In this document: positions 7,818 through 16,178 of the stretch, piece by piece | Position numbering within the stretch: the stretch's first letter is position 1 | How the letters are laid out: the number at the start of each line of letters is the position of its first letter | Assembly: GCA_007133925.1 (NCBI GenBank) | Contig: SLLU01000088.1 | Location: 1 to 27,386, forward strand | DNA: 27,386 nt | Direction: 5' to 3' | DNA from: Candidatus Halarchaeoplasma halalkaliphilum | Lineage (GTDB): Archaea; Thermoplasmatota; Thermoplasmata; Halarchaeoplasmatales; Halarchaeoplasmataceae | Notes under the pieces: generated by a model | Told to the model about the DNA's origin: nothing | Seen by the model: the letters and a program-made list of their open reading frames with translations, nothing else | The model's database searches: none | Position numbers and translations under genes: made by a program

Positions 7818-9088
7818 CATTTATCCCGGTTCTTTTTACGATGCCGGTGATAGAAAAACAGGCCGATGACCACCGTAACGAGCATTATCAAGTGAGCGTA
7901 GGGTGCCCTCATCAAGGTCTCCGCAGTGGTTAGAGGGGGGATGTACCGAAGTTCTTTCATCCGTTCCTCGGCTACCCTCTCCGTCACCGGTAACATGTTC
8001 ACGTGACCCCAGTCTTCAACGTCCACAACGTCCTTGAGGGGATACATGACATCCATCTCCTGGGCGACTATGAATCCCCTGTCAGGGGAGTACCACCATA
8101 TTCCGGAAAGGGATGGTAAGACGTCCATCCCCAATATCTGGAAGTTGAATGTCAGGGGTAGTGCTTCTACGACCTCGTTCGTTTCCAGCCTGATCGGCTC
8201 CCATTCACCGGGCTCCAGTTCCGAGAAGAGCATCACTTCACCTTTCTCTATGATACCGTCGTGAGCGTCAGCCCATTCCATGTCCTCCCAGTAGATGGGG
8301 AACTCGTTGCCATGGAAATTCTCCAGTACCTTTTCCAGATCCGTCTCGGGAAGACCTTTTATGTTCAAGTATCCCCCGTAGTTGCCTTCCAGGACGGCGA
8401 AGACCGTGGATTCCGTCTTGGTACCGTTCTCATCCATCGGGAAAATTTCCAGGGGTTCGTTGAGTTCCAAGTAAAGGGAGTACATGCGGTTTCCGCTGAA
8501 GCTCGCATCCACATCTTCGTAACCTATGGTGAGTTCATCGTCCTGATACTCCGTAAAGGATACGTTACTGCCCCTGAAATCCCCCCTGAAGTTCCACCGT
8601 GCATAGATATCGATACTCTTGAGGGACAGGTCCTCCCTGTAAAAAAAAGCGTCAACGGAGAGTTCGTGGGTGTAGTGCACCTGCCCCTTGCCACTGAGCT
8701 CTCTTTTTTCCACGGACGGATCATCCGGATCCTGAACACCCGGCGAGAGGACTTCGCCCACCATATGATATTCCAGTTCCGAGTGGATGCCCCCGGCACC
8801 TTGTATGGAGAACCTGTACAGATCCTCATCCTCATCCACAAAACGGATCATCTGATAGTAACCTGCCTCGCTTTGGAATCCATATTCCCTTATATGGTAT
8901 TCCGTCACCACTCTTTCAGGATCTATGTCCATACCGGGAAAGAAGAACTGTTCCACCTCCATCTCACCTCCCATGGCCCACACATCACCCCGGGACAGTT
9001 CCCGGTCTCCGGTTACCGCCACGGGAACCAGCGATGCGAAGCACATGATCAGGACGACCGTGCATACAGTAACCCCGGGCACGTTCAT
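7817..9088 (-). CDS. Secreted or surface protein with signal peptide and C-terminal membrane anchor, function unknown
   Basis: 423 residues. The N-terminus (MNVPGVTVCTVVLIMCFASLVPVAV) is a signal peptide. A long polar region follows, rich in acidic and aromatic residues and beta-like in character (YSLYLELNEPLEIFP, GIWWYSPDRGFIVAQEMDV). Near the C-terminus LIMLVTVVIGLFFYHR is a membrane segment, followed by the basic tail HRHRKKNRDK, so the bulk should lie outside the cell. No family is recognised. The start at 9088 was chosen because a minus-strand TATA box sits about 26 bases upstream; a longer in-frame reading would overlap the divergent gene at 9170. Confidence 0.85.
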   Translation of the reverse strand: MNVPGVTVCTVVLIMCFASLVPVAVTGDRELSRGDVWAMGGEMEVEQFFFPGMDIDPERVVTEYHIREYGFQSEAGYYQMIRFVDEDEDLYRFSIQGAGGIHSELEYHMVGEVLSPGVQDPDDPSVEKRELSGKGQVHYTHELSVDAFFYREDLSLKSIDIYARWNFRGDFRGSNVSFTEYQDDELTIGYEDVDASFSGNRMYSLYLELNEPLEIFPMDENGTKTESTVFAVLEGNYGGYLNIKGLPETDLEKVLENFHGNEFPIYWEDMEWADAHDGIIEKGEVMLFSELEPGEWEPIRLETNEVVEALPLTFNFQILGMDVLPSLSGIWWYSPDRGFIVAQEMDVMYPLKDVVDVEDWGHVNMLPVTERVAEERMKELRYIPPLTTAETLMRAPYAHLIMLVTVVIGLFFYHRHRKKNRDK

Positions 9089-9108
9089 GGAGATAAAAAG
9101 TGGTCCAG

Positions 9109-9117
9109 CATATATTA
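9109..9117 (-). promoter_or_regulatory. TATA box for the anchored surface protein
   Basis: TAATATATG on the minus strand is centred about 25 bases before the ATG at 9088. The divergent gene at 9170 has its own TTTAAT element at about 9141-9146, 27 bases before its ATG. Confidence 0.6.
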
Positions 9118-9169
9118 GGATTTGGGTGAGCATGAAAACATTTAATGCTCCGGAAATTACTCCACCTCC

Positions 9170-9619
9170 ATGGGACTGATACTGGACGAGAATCTGCCCC
9201 TGGGCATAAGGGAAGAGATCAGGGATATACAAGATACGGATGTGTTGGACGTTGACAGGGAGCACAAGGGCATACTTGACTTCGAACTGGTGGAGCTCAT
9301 GGATGAAGAGGACATACTGGTGACAGGGGATCTGGAGCTTCACCGCAATATGGTCCGGATCGGTAAAAAAAGCGTGTACTACGACATACAGCGGGACAAC
9401 ATACTGGAAGTCCAGATCAAACTGGCTTACCTGACCAGGGGTTACGGGAGAAGGTGGGATGAAGGGGAGGGGGATGCTGAAACCAATCCCAATACACAGT
9501 TCAGGAAACGGTTCGACGAGCTTAAAAATGAGAACGCTGACCTGAAGGTCCGGGTGAACGTGCTCGAGGGGAAGCTGAAATCCGTGCTGAACACTGCCAG
9601 GAGTGTCGTTGAGGATTGA
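9170..9619 (+). CDS. PIN-like (DUF5615/Mut7-C type) protein with C-terminal coiled coil
   Basis: 149 residues. The beginning, MGLILDENLPLGIREEI, followed by DVLDVDREHKGILDFELVELM and then DILVTGDLELHR, follows the pattern of the DUF5615/Mut7-C branch of PIN-like nucleases, with acidic residues at the ends of successive strands. Residues from about 105 (FRKRFDELKNENADLKVRVNVLEGKL) form a heptad-like coiled coil absent from the usual short family members. If catalytic it would be a metal-dependent RNase, but this is inferred from sparse motifs. The ATG lies 27 bases after a TTTAAT element. The LSm-like gene follows 18 bases after its stop. Confidence 0.6.
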   Translation: MGLILDENLPLGIREEIRDIQDTDVLDVDREHKGILDFELVELMDEEDILVTGDLELHRNMVRIGKKSVYYDIQRDNILEVQIKLAYLTRGYGRRWDEGEGDAETNPNTQFRKRFDELKNENADLKVRVNVLEGKLKSVLNTARSVVED

Positions 9620-9637
9620 GTCGATGTAAAATCCCCT

Positions 9638-10132
9638 ATGGAAATCAAAGGACTCTTTAATAAACTATATTTAGGTGCACCACCATATATCATCAGTGAT
9701 TATATGCTCGGGACGTTACTTGAAAAGAAATTGAAAACCCTGGAGGGAAAGATAATACTGGTGGTCACGGACGACGGCATGGCCTTCGCAGGTAAGCTTG
9801 TGGAATTCGACAAGACAACGCTGGTGATGCAAGACGTGCATCAGGGCTCGACCACGAAGATAAACTGGCACGATATCAACCCTATCGAAAAAGAGGATAT
9901 GGAAGAGAGAAGTGAGAACGGTAGTAAGTACGGCTTCGTTGAATGGGCCTCGGTCAACCTGAACGAAGTTTACATCAACATCGAACATGTGTCCAGGATA
10001 TGGCCCTGGGAACAAACCAGTAAGCAAACACCCAAAGAGAACGTGGTTTACTCCAAACCCATATACTACAAGAGTCAGGCCCAGAGCAACAGGGCCACCA
10101 TGGGTATGGACGTACCTGAAAAGCTGTTCTAG
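9638..10132 (+). CDS. LSm-like RNA-binding protein
   Basis: Up to 164 residues. The core from about residue 30 (LKTLEGKIILVVTDDGMAFAGKLVEFDKTTLVMQDV) fits the Sm1 motif of the Sm/LSm fold. YINIEHVSRIWPWE fits the second part of the fold after an insertion of about 40 residues, much longer than in standard archaeal Sm proteins (about 75 residues). A polar tail follows. RNA chaperone or scaffold activity is inferred from the fold. The start is uncertain. There is no clear ribosome site or TATA box before 9638, whereas the ATG at 9704 follows TATA-like sequence within 9655-9673 and would give 142 residues beginning close to the Sm core. The stop overlaps the convergent Nop5 stop. Confidence 0.65.
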   Translation: MEIKGLFNKLYLGAPPYIISDYMLGTLLEKKLKTLEGKIILVVTDDGMAFAGKLVEFDKTTLVMQDVHQGSTTKINWHDINPIEKEDMEERSENGSKYGFVEWASVNLNEVYINIEHVSRIWPWEQTSKQTPKENVVYSKPIYYKSQAQSNRATMGMDVPEKLF

Positions 10133-11139
10133 GGCTCACCGGATATCTCTTTCACACGCCGCTCCAGTGATGACTTTAGTTCATCTCCCCGATCTTCATC
10201 CCCAAAGTGATCCATCCGGGCGGCGATAGCTATCTTGTTAGCGAAGGCCCTGGCCACCTTTCCCCGATCTCCGGGACGGGCCCGGTGTACCACGGGATGC
10301 TGTAGGATGTAGCCGTGTTTGGGCGGTGGAGTACCCTTCTCAAGATGTCTGAACAGTGATTTTTCAGCTCCCAGGACCTGTATGGTGCTGGAGGGCATCA
10401 TGGCCAATCGTTTCAGGGACCCCGCGTGGGCGATGAGTTCGCCTCCCAGTCGGGGACCGGTGAGGGCCATCAAGTTGGGTGCTATCTCCCCCATGGTATC
10501 CTCAACGTAGGAATGGAGGCGTTCCCTGTACTCTCTCATGGTACATATCTCACCGGCTAGGGAGGTAAGCAATATCTTTTCAGTATCCCCTATATCACTT
10601 CCCAATGACTCGGTGGAGTTTCCTGTGACCCTCTGTATGGAGTCCCGATCACCGTACTCCCTTATCAGTTCCACCGGATCATCTCCACGAAATATCTCCG
10701 GGTAATGGAGGGAATACCAGTCCCGCAAACGCTCCGAGAGTATGTTGATGGTCTCGTTGAGATCACCTATGGCATCCACCGCTTTAGCCAGATGTTTGTC
10801 CGCTTCCACAGAGGCTTTCACCTCCATCTTTCCCCTTATCAGCAGGGCCTCGCGGAGGATCTCGCCACCGTAGGACCATTCTGAGGGTAGAGGGATGGGT
10901 CCGGGATATATCCCCACGTCCCCAAGGGAGTCGAGTCTGTCGGTTGTTACTGTCACCTGGAGCCCTTTTACCAGCTCCCTCTCCTCTTGGAGCACCTCTC
11001 CCGCCTTGAGTTTGATCATCCTCTTGGCTATCTCTTCCGGATCCTTTGGAAACAGTTTCTTTTCCACGACCCTTTCGTCCTGGATCAAAAATGATCCGAA
11101 CCAAGTAGTTATCAGTACAGGTTTAACCATAGTAACCAA
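10129..11139 (-). CDS. nop5: Archaeal Nop5 (Nop56/58) C/D-box snoRNP core protein
   Basis: 336 residues. The N-terminal domain (KPVLITTWFGSFLI) is followed by a coiled-coil region (about 100-190). The Nop domain contains IAPNLMALTGPRLGGELIAH, AGSLKRLAMMPSSTIQVLGA and a C-terminal GYILQHPVVHRARPGDRGKVARAFANKIAIAARMD, written here in parts. The protein bridges L7Ae and fibrillarin on guide RNAs for 2'-O-methylation. Fibrillarin is normally adjacent in archaea but is not in this window. The start at 11139 is supported by a TATA box at 11163-11168. The gene is the last of the MCM-DUF424-aNMD3 run but appears to have its own promoter. Confidence 0.93.
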   Translation of the reverse strand: MVTMVKPVLITTWFGSFLIQDERVVEKKLFPKDPEEIAKRMIKLKAGEVLQEERELVKGLQVTVTTDRLDSLGDVGIYPGPIPLPSEWSYGGEILREALLIRGKMEVKASVEADKHLAKAVDAIGDLNETINILSERLRDWYSLHYPEIFRGDDPVELIREYGDRDSIQRVTGNSTESLGSDIGDTEKILLTSLAGEICTMREYRERLHSYVEDTMGEIAPNLMALTGPRLGGELIAHAGSLKRLAMMPSSTIQVLGAEKSLFRHLEKGTPPPKHGYILQHPVVHRARPGDRGKVARAFANKIAIAARMDHFGDEDRGDELKSSLERRVKEISGEP

Positions 11140-11162
11140 GGGGTACCAATCATTCCCGGGCT

Positions 11163-11168
11163 TATATA
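11163..11168 (-). promoter_or_regulatory. TATA box for nop5
   Basis: TATATA is centred about 26 bases before the ATG at 11139 and just after the aNMD3 stop. It gives nop5 its own leaderless start even though it sits behind three same-strand genes. Confidence 0.6.
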
Positions 11169-11182
11169 TGTTTTTGATGGGG

Positions 11183-12220
11183 TTAGGTCCTGGGAAGTAT
11201 GAGCATCTTGTCCATGTGTTTCAGTACGCTCACGGTATCCCCCTCGGTCACATATCCGGGAGGCTTCACCAGGGTCCTGGTCTTGTAATCGTCCGGGTCC
11301 AAGACCTTGACCTCCTTTTCGTCCTCGGATACCAAAACCGACTCCTGCACTATTGACTCGTCCCCCAGTATCTCGGCCTCCTCCATATCCTTCCTGTCCA
11401 CCGTCACCGGTTCCCCGGTCTCAAGGTTTGTAAGGGTCACGTGGCCGCTGCTGGTCCGTATCTCCCTCACCTGAAAGATGGTATCACTGATCACCACGAA
11501 GTCGCCCCTTTCGTATGCAGGCACCCTCACCGAGTAGGTCATCTTGTATATGCTCTTCCCGTCCTCCATACCCGCGAGCTTGCCCGAGGTCGTGGTCTCT
11601 CCACCGAAGGTTTCGGCGATCCTTTTGGCCAGTTTTTTACTGACCCCGTTATCGCTCATGTAGAAATCGATCCCACCGTGCTTCTCCTCGGTACTGGTTA
11701 TGAATATGGAGCGCTCGTCTCCCCGCTTGACCTTCACCTCCCTGTTCACCATCTCTTTGACCGTGGTCATCTGTTCTTCCGTCAGCTCCCTCAGGGTGGG
11801 CCGGACCTGTATGATGGCCTCGTAGTAATGCCCGTGGACCCTGCTGCATACCCTGCACTGGCCGTTCTTCAGTATTATCCTGCTCTCCTTGATCACGCTC
11901 TTTTTCAAGTCTCTTGTTTCCAGTTCCACGTCCAGTTCCACATGGATGTTTCTCCTGTCCTCTTCCCGAAAGGCCGCAGCGAAGGAATATCTATCCACTT
12001 TGTAAGTGGGTTCCAGGGACCCGTCTATCCTCTGGAGCATGACCGTTTCCATATCCGGACGCTCGATCCACCGGTGTCCGTCCTTGACGGCGCCGCAGGT
12101 GGTGCATACCTCTATGTCCAGGGAGGAGGGGATCTTGATATCCGCATCCGCCATGTAACAATCTCCGCAAAGGCCCTCCCGTATATCCTCGGTTTCCTTA
12201 CCACATTCCACACAAAACAT
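11183..12220 (-). CDS. nmd3: aNMD3, archaeal homologue of 60S export adaptor NMD3
   Basis: 345 residues. The N-terminus carries paired Cys motifs (CVECG, CGDC, CTTCG, CRVC) that form the zinc-binding region of NMD3. The middle (YYEAIIQVRP, DFYMSD, LAKRIAETFGG) and the C-terminal beta domain match the archaeal family. In eukaryotes NMD3 escorts the large ribosomal subunit; the archaeal protein is thought to act in subunit maturation. I chose the ATG at 12220 because it begins directly at MFCVECG; a GTG three codons upstream overlaps the DUF424 stop. Confidence 0.92.
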   Translation of the reverse strand: MFCVECGKETEDIREGLCGDCYMADADIKIPSSLDIEVCTTCGAVKDGHRWIERPDMETVMLQRIDGSLEPTYKVDRYSFAAAFREEDRRNIHVELDVELETRDLKKSVIKESRIILKNGQCRVCSRVHGHYYEAIIQVRPTLRELTEEQMTTVKEMVNREVKVKRGDERSIFITSTEEKHGGIDFYMSDNGVSKKLAKRIAETFGGETTTSGKLAGMEDGKSIYKMTYSVRVPAYERGDFVVISDTIFQVREIRTSSGHVTLTNLETGEPVTVDRKDMEEAEILGDESIVQESVLVSEDEKEVKVLDPDDYKTRTLVKPPGYVTEGDTVSVLKHMDKMLILPRT

Positions 12221-12225
12221 GGATC

Positions 12226-12519
12226 TCACATCCGGACTATCTGAAGGTGGGGTACTCCGTCTATAACCAGAACCTCTTCTTCACACGCAAGCCCCGAATC
12301 GATAGCCGCCGCCACGCAGTTTTCACCCACCAGATTGATGATGGTGGCCTGGTGGAATAGTTCTGTTAACGCCTCAACATCACCTGTTTCTCCCCCGTAA
12401 AATGATTCCTTTATATCCAACACTATCTCGCCCTCCCTGTACACCTGGCCCAAGAGCCCATGGTCGCAGGCTGCCAGGAGCACCTCATGACCGTGTTGAA
12501 TCTCTCTGATATGTACCAT
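12226..12519 (-). CDS. DUF424 family protein
   Basis: 97 residues. It follows the archaeal DUF424 pattern: MVHIREIQHGHEVLLAACD, then a FYGGE turn, then QATIINLVGENCVAAA, and an ending GVPHLQIVRM. The function is unknown; the family is widespread in archaea and often sits with translation genes. The start at 12519 has a GGAG site five bases upstream. An alternative ATG at 12543 forms an ATGA overlap with the mcm stop and would add eight residues not found in the family. Its placement between MCM and aNMD3 supports a housekeeping role. Confidence 0.88.
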   Translation of the reverse strand: MVHIREIQHGHEVLLAACDHGLLGQVYREGEIVLDIKESFYGGETGDVEALTELFHQATIINLVGENCVAAAIDSGLACEEEVLVIDGVPHLQIVRM

Positions 12520-12539
12520 GGTATCTCCACTCTTTTTTA

Positions 12540-14615
12540 TCATACCAATAAATACTTTCCCCCGCTGGGGCAGTATATGTTGCCCCCGGATTTCATACGT
12601 GCCAGCTCTTTCTTCACCTGGGCACCCGAGCGTCCCCGGGCCTCGGCCTCCCGTATGATCTCCTCTTCCGGGACACCTCCTTCGTGGAACTCGGTTAGTT
12701 CTCGTATTATCTTGGATATATCCTGGAGCAGGGTCCTCTCGGAATGAGATATGTCCGATGCAACCAGATCTATGTCGAAACCGCTTCCGGTTGAAGCGAC
12801 CTGATTAAGGAAGTATCTGGTCACCGTTATGGCCCTGTCGGCATCCTGGGATATCACAGTTTTTCTCAGGTGGGCCCTTGCACTGGCTTCCGCCAGGCGT
12901 ATCAGGGATTCCAGCTGCCTTGCGGTGATGGGTATGGAATCCGTTTCCCCACCGCTTCCCCTTATGTCCATGAAAAAATCCTCGAGCTTCTGCATGCACT
13001 CGTCGGTCATCACGGGGTTGATGCTCTTGGCATGGGCCACATATTTTCTTACGAACTCCTTGTCGAAGTCGGGTTTCAGTATCCGGTCAACTTCCACATC
13101 CCTTTCGTTCATGATCAACTCGCCGGAATGATGGACCTTTATGATGTGCCTTGCGATCTGAAGGTCCCTTTCCTTGTCCGGCTTATCCATTATGGCGAAT
13201 ATCAGATCGAAACGGGATATCAGAGGTGCGGGCAGTTTGATCTGCTGGGATATGTTTCCATGGGGCTCGAAGCGCCCGTGGGTGGGGTTGGCGGCACCCA
13301 GGAGTGCGCACCGGGAATTCAATCTGGCGTTTATACCCGCCTTTGCCACCGAGATGGTCTGCTGTTCCATGGCCTCGTGCATGGAACTCCTGTCTTCATC
13401 CCTCATCTTGTCCAATTCGTCCACGGCGGCTATACCCTTATCCGCCAGTACCAGGGTACCTGCCTCGAGTATCCATCGGGATTCACCCATGACCTCGTCC
13501 TTTATGGCCGCTGCCGTGAGCCCCGCCCCTGTGGAACCCCTTCCGGAGGTGTACATCCCCCTGGGTGAGAGGTCGGCGATGTACCTTAGGAGCTGGGATT
13601 TCGCCGTTCCCGGATCCCCCACCAGCAGTATGTGAATGTCTCCCCTGATCCTCTGACCGTCGGGTAATTCTTTCCTCACACCCCCGAAGAGTTGAAGGGT
13701 GAGCCCGATCTTCTCCTCGTTCATCTTGTGTATGCTGGGTGCCAGGGAACCCACTAATTTCTGGAATACGTTGTGCTCCGAGGCGGCTTCTTCTATCTCA
13801 AGGATATCCTCCTCGGACAACTCCACCACATCATACTCGTATTCCTTTACCTCTACACTGTTCACCCTCATGAATATGTCAAAGTTCCTGGACTTTCCCC
13901 CGCCCCTGGTGGTCTTGGGGGTTCCGTCTATAATACCGTTGAGTGTTATGCGGTCTCCCGGGGATATCTGCCCCACCAGGTCGTCCTCCACCCAACCCTT
14001 CAACCGTTGGGGCTGTTCTCCCCCTCTCAGACCCTCGGGGGTCTCCTGTACCTCCAGGTTCTGGTAGTTCTTGAACTCGGAATCTTCCAGAACGTGTATC
14101 ATCTTCGACTTGGTGGAATCCTTCCCGCAGCCCGAACAGCCCGCAGGTTCCTCCAGTGTATGGGTGCTGGATTCCTGATCCACCCAGGTCTTTTGCCCGC
14201 ATCTAAGGCAGTGAAAAACGGCCTTGGATATCCTGGGTCTCACCTCGGTCACCCTCCGGACCAGTCCGTCCACTGCAACGAATTTTGTAAGGTCCATGGC
14301 CCTGAGGTCCCTTATACCCTTGTTCCTGGGATTGGGAAGACCCTTCAGTCTCAACTTGGCGTCAACTTCCCCCTCCTCCACACCCATTATCTCACGCATG
14401 GCCTCCTGGGCCAGGCCTATGCATCTTTTCGGGTTGTCCAAAACGAACCTGGGGAACTCGTCACCGAAGTGGACCACCATGTCCTCGTAAGAAACGTAGA
14501 GGGACATCTCATCGGGGTAGTGATCGGCTATCTTCATTATCTCAGCCGAATACTTTTCATCGAACATGTCCCTGAAATTTTCCTTGATCTCCGAATCGAT
14601 GTATTTGACAGCCAT
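12540..14615 (-). CDS. mcm: Replicative DNA helicase MCM
   Basis: 691 residues from this start. The N-terminal domain has the Zn motif CLRCG...CSGCG. The AAA+ core has Walker A GDPGTAKSQ, Walker B IAAVDELDKM, a sensor region LLGAANPTHGRF and the arginine finger SRFDL. A winged helix (GGVPEEEIIREAEARGRSGAQVKKEL) closes the protein. No intein is present. It forms the hexameric helicase that unwinds DNA at replication forks. An ATG at 14639 gives eight more residues, but the clearest TATA box (14654-14659) predicts a transcript start near 14631, downstream of that ATG. A GGTG site lies seven bases before the ATG at 14615, so I prefer the shorter form. Confidence 0.96.
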   Translation of the reverse strand: MAVKYIDSEIKENFRDMFDEKYSAEIMKIADHYPDEMSLYVSYEDMVVHFGDEFPRFVLDNPKRCIGLAQEAMREIMGVEEGEVDAKLRLKGLPNPRNKGIRDLRAMDLTKFVAVDGLVRRVTEVRPRISKAVFHCLRCGQKTWVDQESSTHTLEEPAGCSGCGKDSTKSKMIHVLEDSEFKNYQNLEVQETPEGLRGGEQPQRLKGWVEDDLVGQISPGDRITLNGIIDGTPKTTRGGGKSRNFDIFMRVNSVEVKEYEYDVVELSEEDILEIEEAASEHNVFQKLVGSLAPSIHKMNEEKIGLTLQLFGGVRKELPDGQRIRGDIHILLVGDPGTAKSQLLRYIADLSPRGMYTSGRGSTGAGLTAAAIKDEVMGESRWILEAGTLVLADKGIAAVDELDKMRDEDRSSMHEAMEQQTISVAKAGINARLNSRCALLGAANPTHGRFEPHGNISQQIKLPAPLISRFDLIFAIMDKPDKERDLQIARHIIKVHHSGELIMNERDVEVDRILKPDFDKEFVRKYVAHAKSINPVMTDECMQKLEDFFMDIRGSGGETDSIPITARQLESLIRLAEASARAHLRKTVISQDADRAITVTRYFLNQVASTGSGFDIDLVASDISHSERTLLQDISKIIRELTEFHEGGVPEEEIIREAEARGRSGAQVKKELARMKSGGNIYCPSGGKYLLV

Positions 14616-14653
14616 CTCGTCGCACCGGATTTGAACCATAGGACGCCGGGAAG

Positions 14654-14659
14654 TATAAA
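14654..14659 (-). promoter_or_regulatory. TATA box for the mcm operon
   Basis: TTTATA on the minus strand is preceded by a purine-rich BRE-like stretch (CTAAAAAGG). Applying the spacing seen elsewhere in this window, transcription would begin near 14631. Confidence 0.5.
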
Positions 14660-14767
14660 CCTTTTTAGTTTTGGACGGTATGATTTAATCGAGAGTTGGA
14701 AAAAAAACGATAATATTATTTACATCCATGCGGTTTCCTTCTAGAGTTTCAGACATAGGTGTTACAG

Positions 14768-15466
14768 ATGAATCCTGCAGAAGAAGATCAATACAGGGTG
14801 CTGGTGGTGGATGATGACGACGATTTAAGAGAACTTATGGTAACATTGATAGACACCTCTAGCAGACTTGATGCCAATGCAACCGCTGTTTCGTCCGGTG
14901 AAGAGGCGCTCAAGCTTCTGGGAGAGAACGGATTCCATCTTGTCCTGGCGGACCACCGTATGGAGGGGATCTCCGGGGTGGAGCTCCTTACCCGTATAAA
15001 GGAGGAATACCCGGAAGTTGTTAGGATACTCATCACCGGCTATTCCGATCTGAAGACCGCAAAGGAGGCCATAAACAAGGCCAGCGTGCATCATTACCTG
15101 GAGAAGCCGTGCAGCAACGAGGAGATAGTCTCCACCATATACATGGAACTGAACCGTCTCAAGGAGATGAGGGCTACGGACGTGGTCAAGGTAGAGCGCA
15201 TGGCGGAAGCGGTGGATATGCTGGAGAATTTTAAAAAAGACATTTCGGGCATAACCAGATACCATGCGGGCATCGTGTCACTGTCCCCCGATTCCCGGGA
15301 AGGGAGACACAACCTTGTGTTCGAATTCGACAGTCCGTCGGAATTCAACAAGTTCTCTTTTGAGCTCAGGGATAACGAGGAACTCCGGAACAATTACGGA
15401 CCGCGTATAGAGGACGTTCAGATCTTCGACAACAGATACCTGGTCACCGTTTCCCTGAAATCCTGA
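14768..15466 (+). CDS. Response-regulator receiver protein with uncharacterised C-terminal domain
   Basis: 232 residues. The first 120 form a REC domain: acidic patch VVDDDDD (Asp15-19), phospho-acceptor Asp62 in LVLADHRMEG, Thr90 in LITGYS and Lys113 in LEKP. The YLEKP ending resembles bacterial RpfG-like receivers, suggesting ancient transfer from bacteria. The remaining roughly 110 residues (helix MAEAVDMLENFKKDI, then a beta-rich part including LVFEFDSPSEFNKFSF) match no domain I know and contain no evident HTH or kinase motif. No histidine kinase is nearby. An AGGTG site lies six bases before the ATG. The gene is followed 39 bases later by the HD-domain gene. Confidence 0.88.
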   Translation: MNPAEEDQYRVLVVDDDDDLRELMVTLIDTSSRLDANATAVSSGEEALKLLGENGFHLVLADHRMEGISGVELLTRIKEEYPEVVRILITGYSDLKTAKEAINKASVHHYLEKPCSNEEIVSTIYMELNRLKEMRATDVVKVERMAEAVDMLENFKKDISGITRYHAGIVSLSPDSREGRHNLVFEFDSPSEFNKFSFELRDNEELRNNYGPRIEDVQIFDNRYLVTVSLKS

Positions 15467-15505
15467 CCCGTAAGTGTTATTATTCTCCCCGTTATTGTGA
15501 TATCC

Positions 15506-16060
15506 ATGATCTCCAGGGAAGAGTCGGTTTCTATGATGGAAAACGAGGTCAAGAACAAGAACCTGAGAAAGCACATGCTGGCAGTTGCGGCCATCCTCAG
15601 GAAGACCGCAGAGGTGTTGGGCGAGGACCAGGGTGCATGGGAGTTACTGGGTATAGTCCACGACATAGACTACGAGGCCACCATGGATTCTCCGGAAAAA
15701 CACGCCCTGGTATCCGCAGAGATGCTGGAGGGTAAGGTACCCGGGGGACTGATCCGTGCCGTAAAGTCCCACAACCATGAACATACGGGTGTGGAGCCAA
15801 AAAATAATATGGAGCATGCCCTGATAGCCGCCGATGCTGCGTCGGGCCTGGTCATCGCCACGGCACTGGTGATGCCTGGCAGGAAACTGGCGGAGGCACG
15901 CCCGGAATCGGTGATCAAAAAGTACGGTGATACGTCCTTTGCCAAGAATATCGATAGGGAACGCATCCTTCACTGCGAAAAATTCGGTATGGATCGGGAC
16001 GAATTCCTGGAACTGTCCCTGGAGGCCCTCCAGGAGATTCACAGGGATCTAGGGCTTTGA
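15506..16060 (+). CDS. HD-domain phosphohydrolase-like protein
   Basis: 184 residues with an HD-superfamily metal site. His23 is in LRKHML, His52-Asp53 in LLGIVHDIDYE, followed by KHALVSAEML, a His-rich SHNHEHTG and the later Asp in AADAASG. This matches the HDIG-like family of metal-dependent phosphohydrolases; the substrate is unknown. A GTG start lies three codons upstream, but a TTATTATT element is centred about 26 bases before the ATG at 15506, favouring a leaderless start there. Proximity to the receiver-domain gene is suggestive of signalling but unproven. Confidence 0.83.
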   Translation: MISREESVSMMENEVKNKNLRKHMLAVAAILRKTAEVLGEDQGAWELLGIVHDIDYEATMDSPEKHALVSAEMLEGKVPGGLIRAVKSHNHEHTGVEPKNNMEHALIAADAASGLVIATALVMPGRKLAEARPESVIKKYGDTSFAKNIDRERILHCEKFGMDRDEFLELSLEALQEIHRDLGL

Positions 16061-16111
16061 TCACCATTCAACGTACTTCTTTACTCTCAACTCGGTTATC
16101 CTCCATGGGTA

Positions 16112-16123
16112 TGCCAATTGGCA
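16112..16123. repeat. Perfect 12-bp palindrome between convergent genes
   Basis: TGCCAATTGGCA sits in the 118-base gap between the HD-domain stop and the AAA ATPase stop. It has no loop, so it is more like a protein site than a terminator. Nothing else in this gap is recognised. Confidence 0.4.
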
Positions 16124-16178
16124 AAGTCCAAAGAACCGCTATCAGGTAACCGTATCGCTCAAACCATAGGGTCGAGTA

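Noticed and set aside
8261..9118. Plus-strand reading frame of 285 codons
   Set aside because: It is the shadow of the membrane-anchored surface protein on the minus strand, which has a signal peptide, a membrane anchor and a promoter.
13773..14744. Plus-strand reading frame of 323 codons
   Set aside because: Antisense to the N-terminal part of MCM, including its zinc motif; no recognisable protein.
16061..16138. Short minus-strand frame ending AYPWRITELRVKKYVEW
   Set aside because: It looks protein-like and could be the tail of a lost gene, but it has no start codon and no recognisable family, and lies in a short gap. Too little to call.
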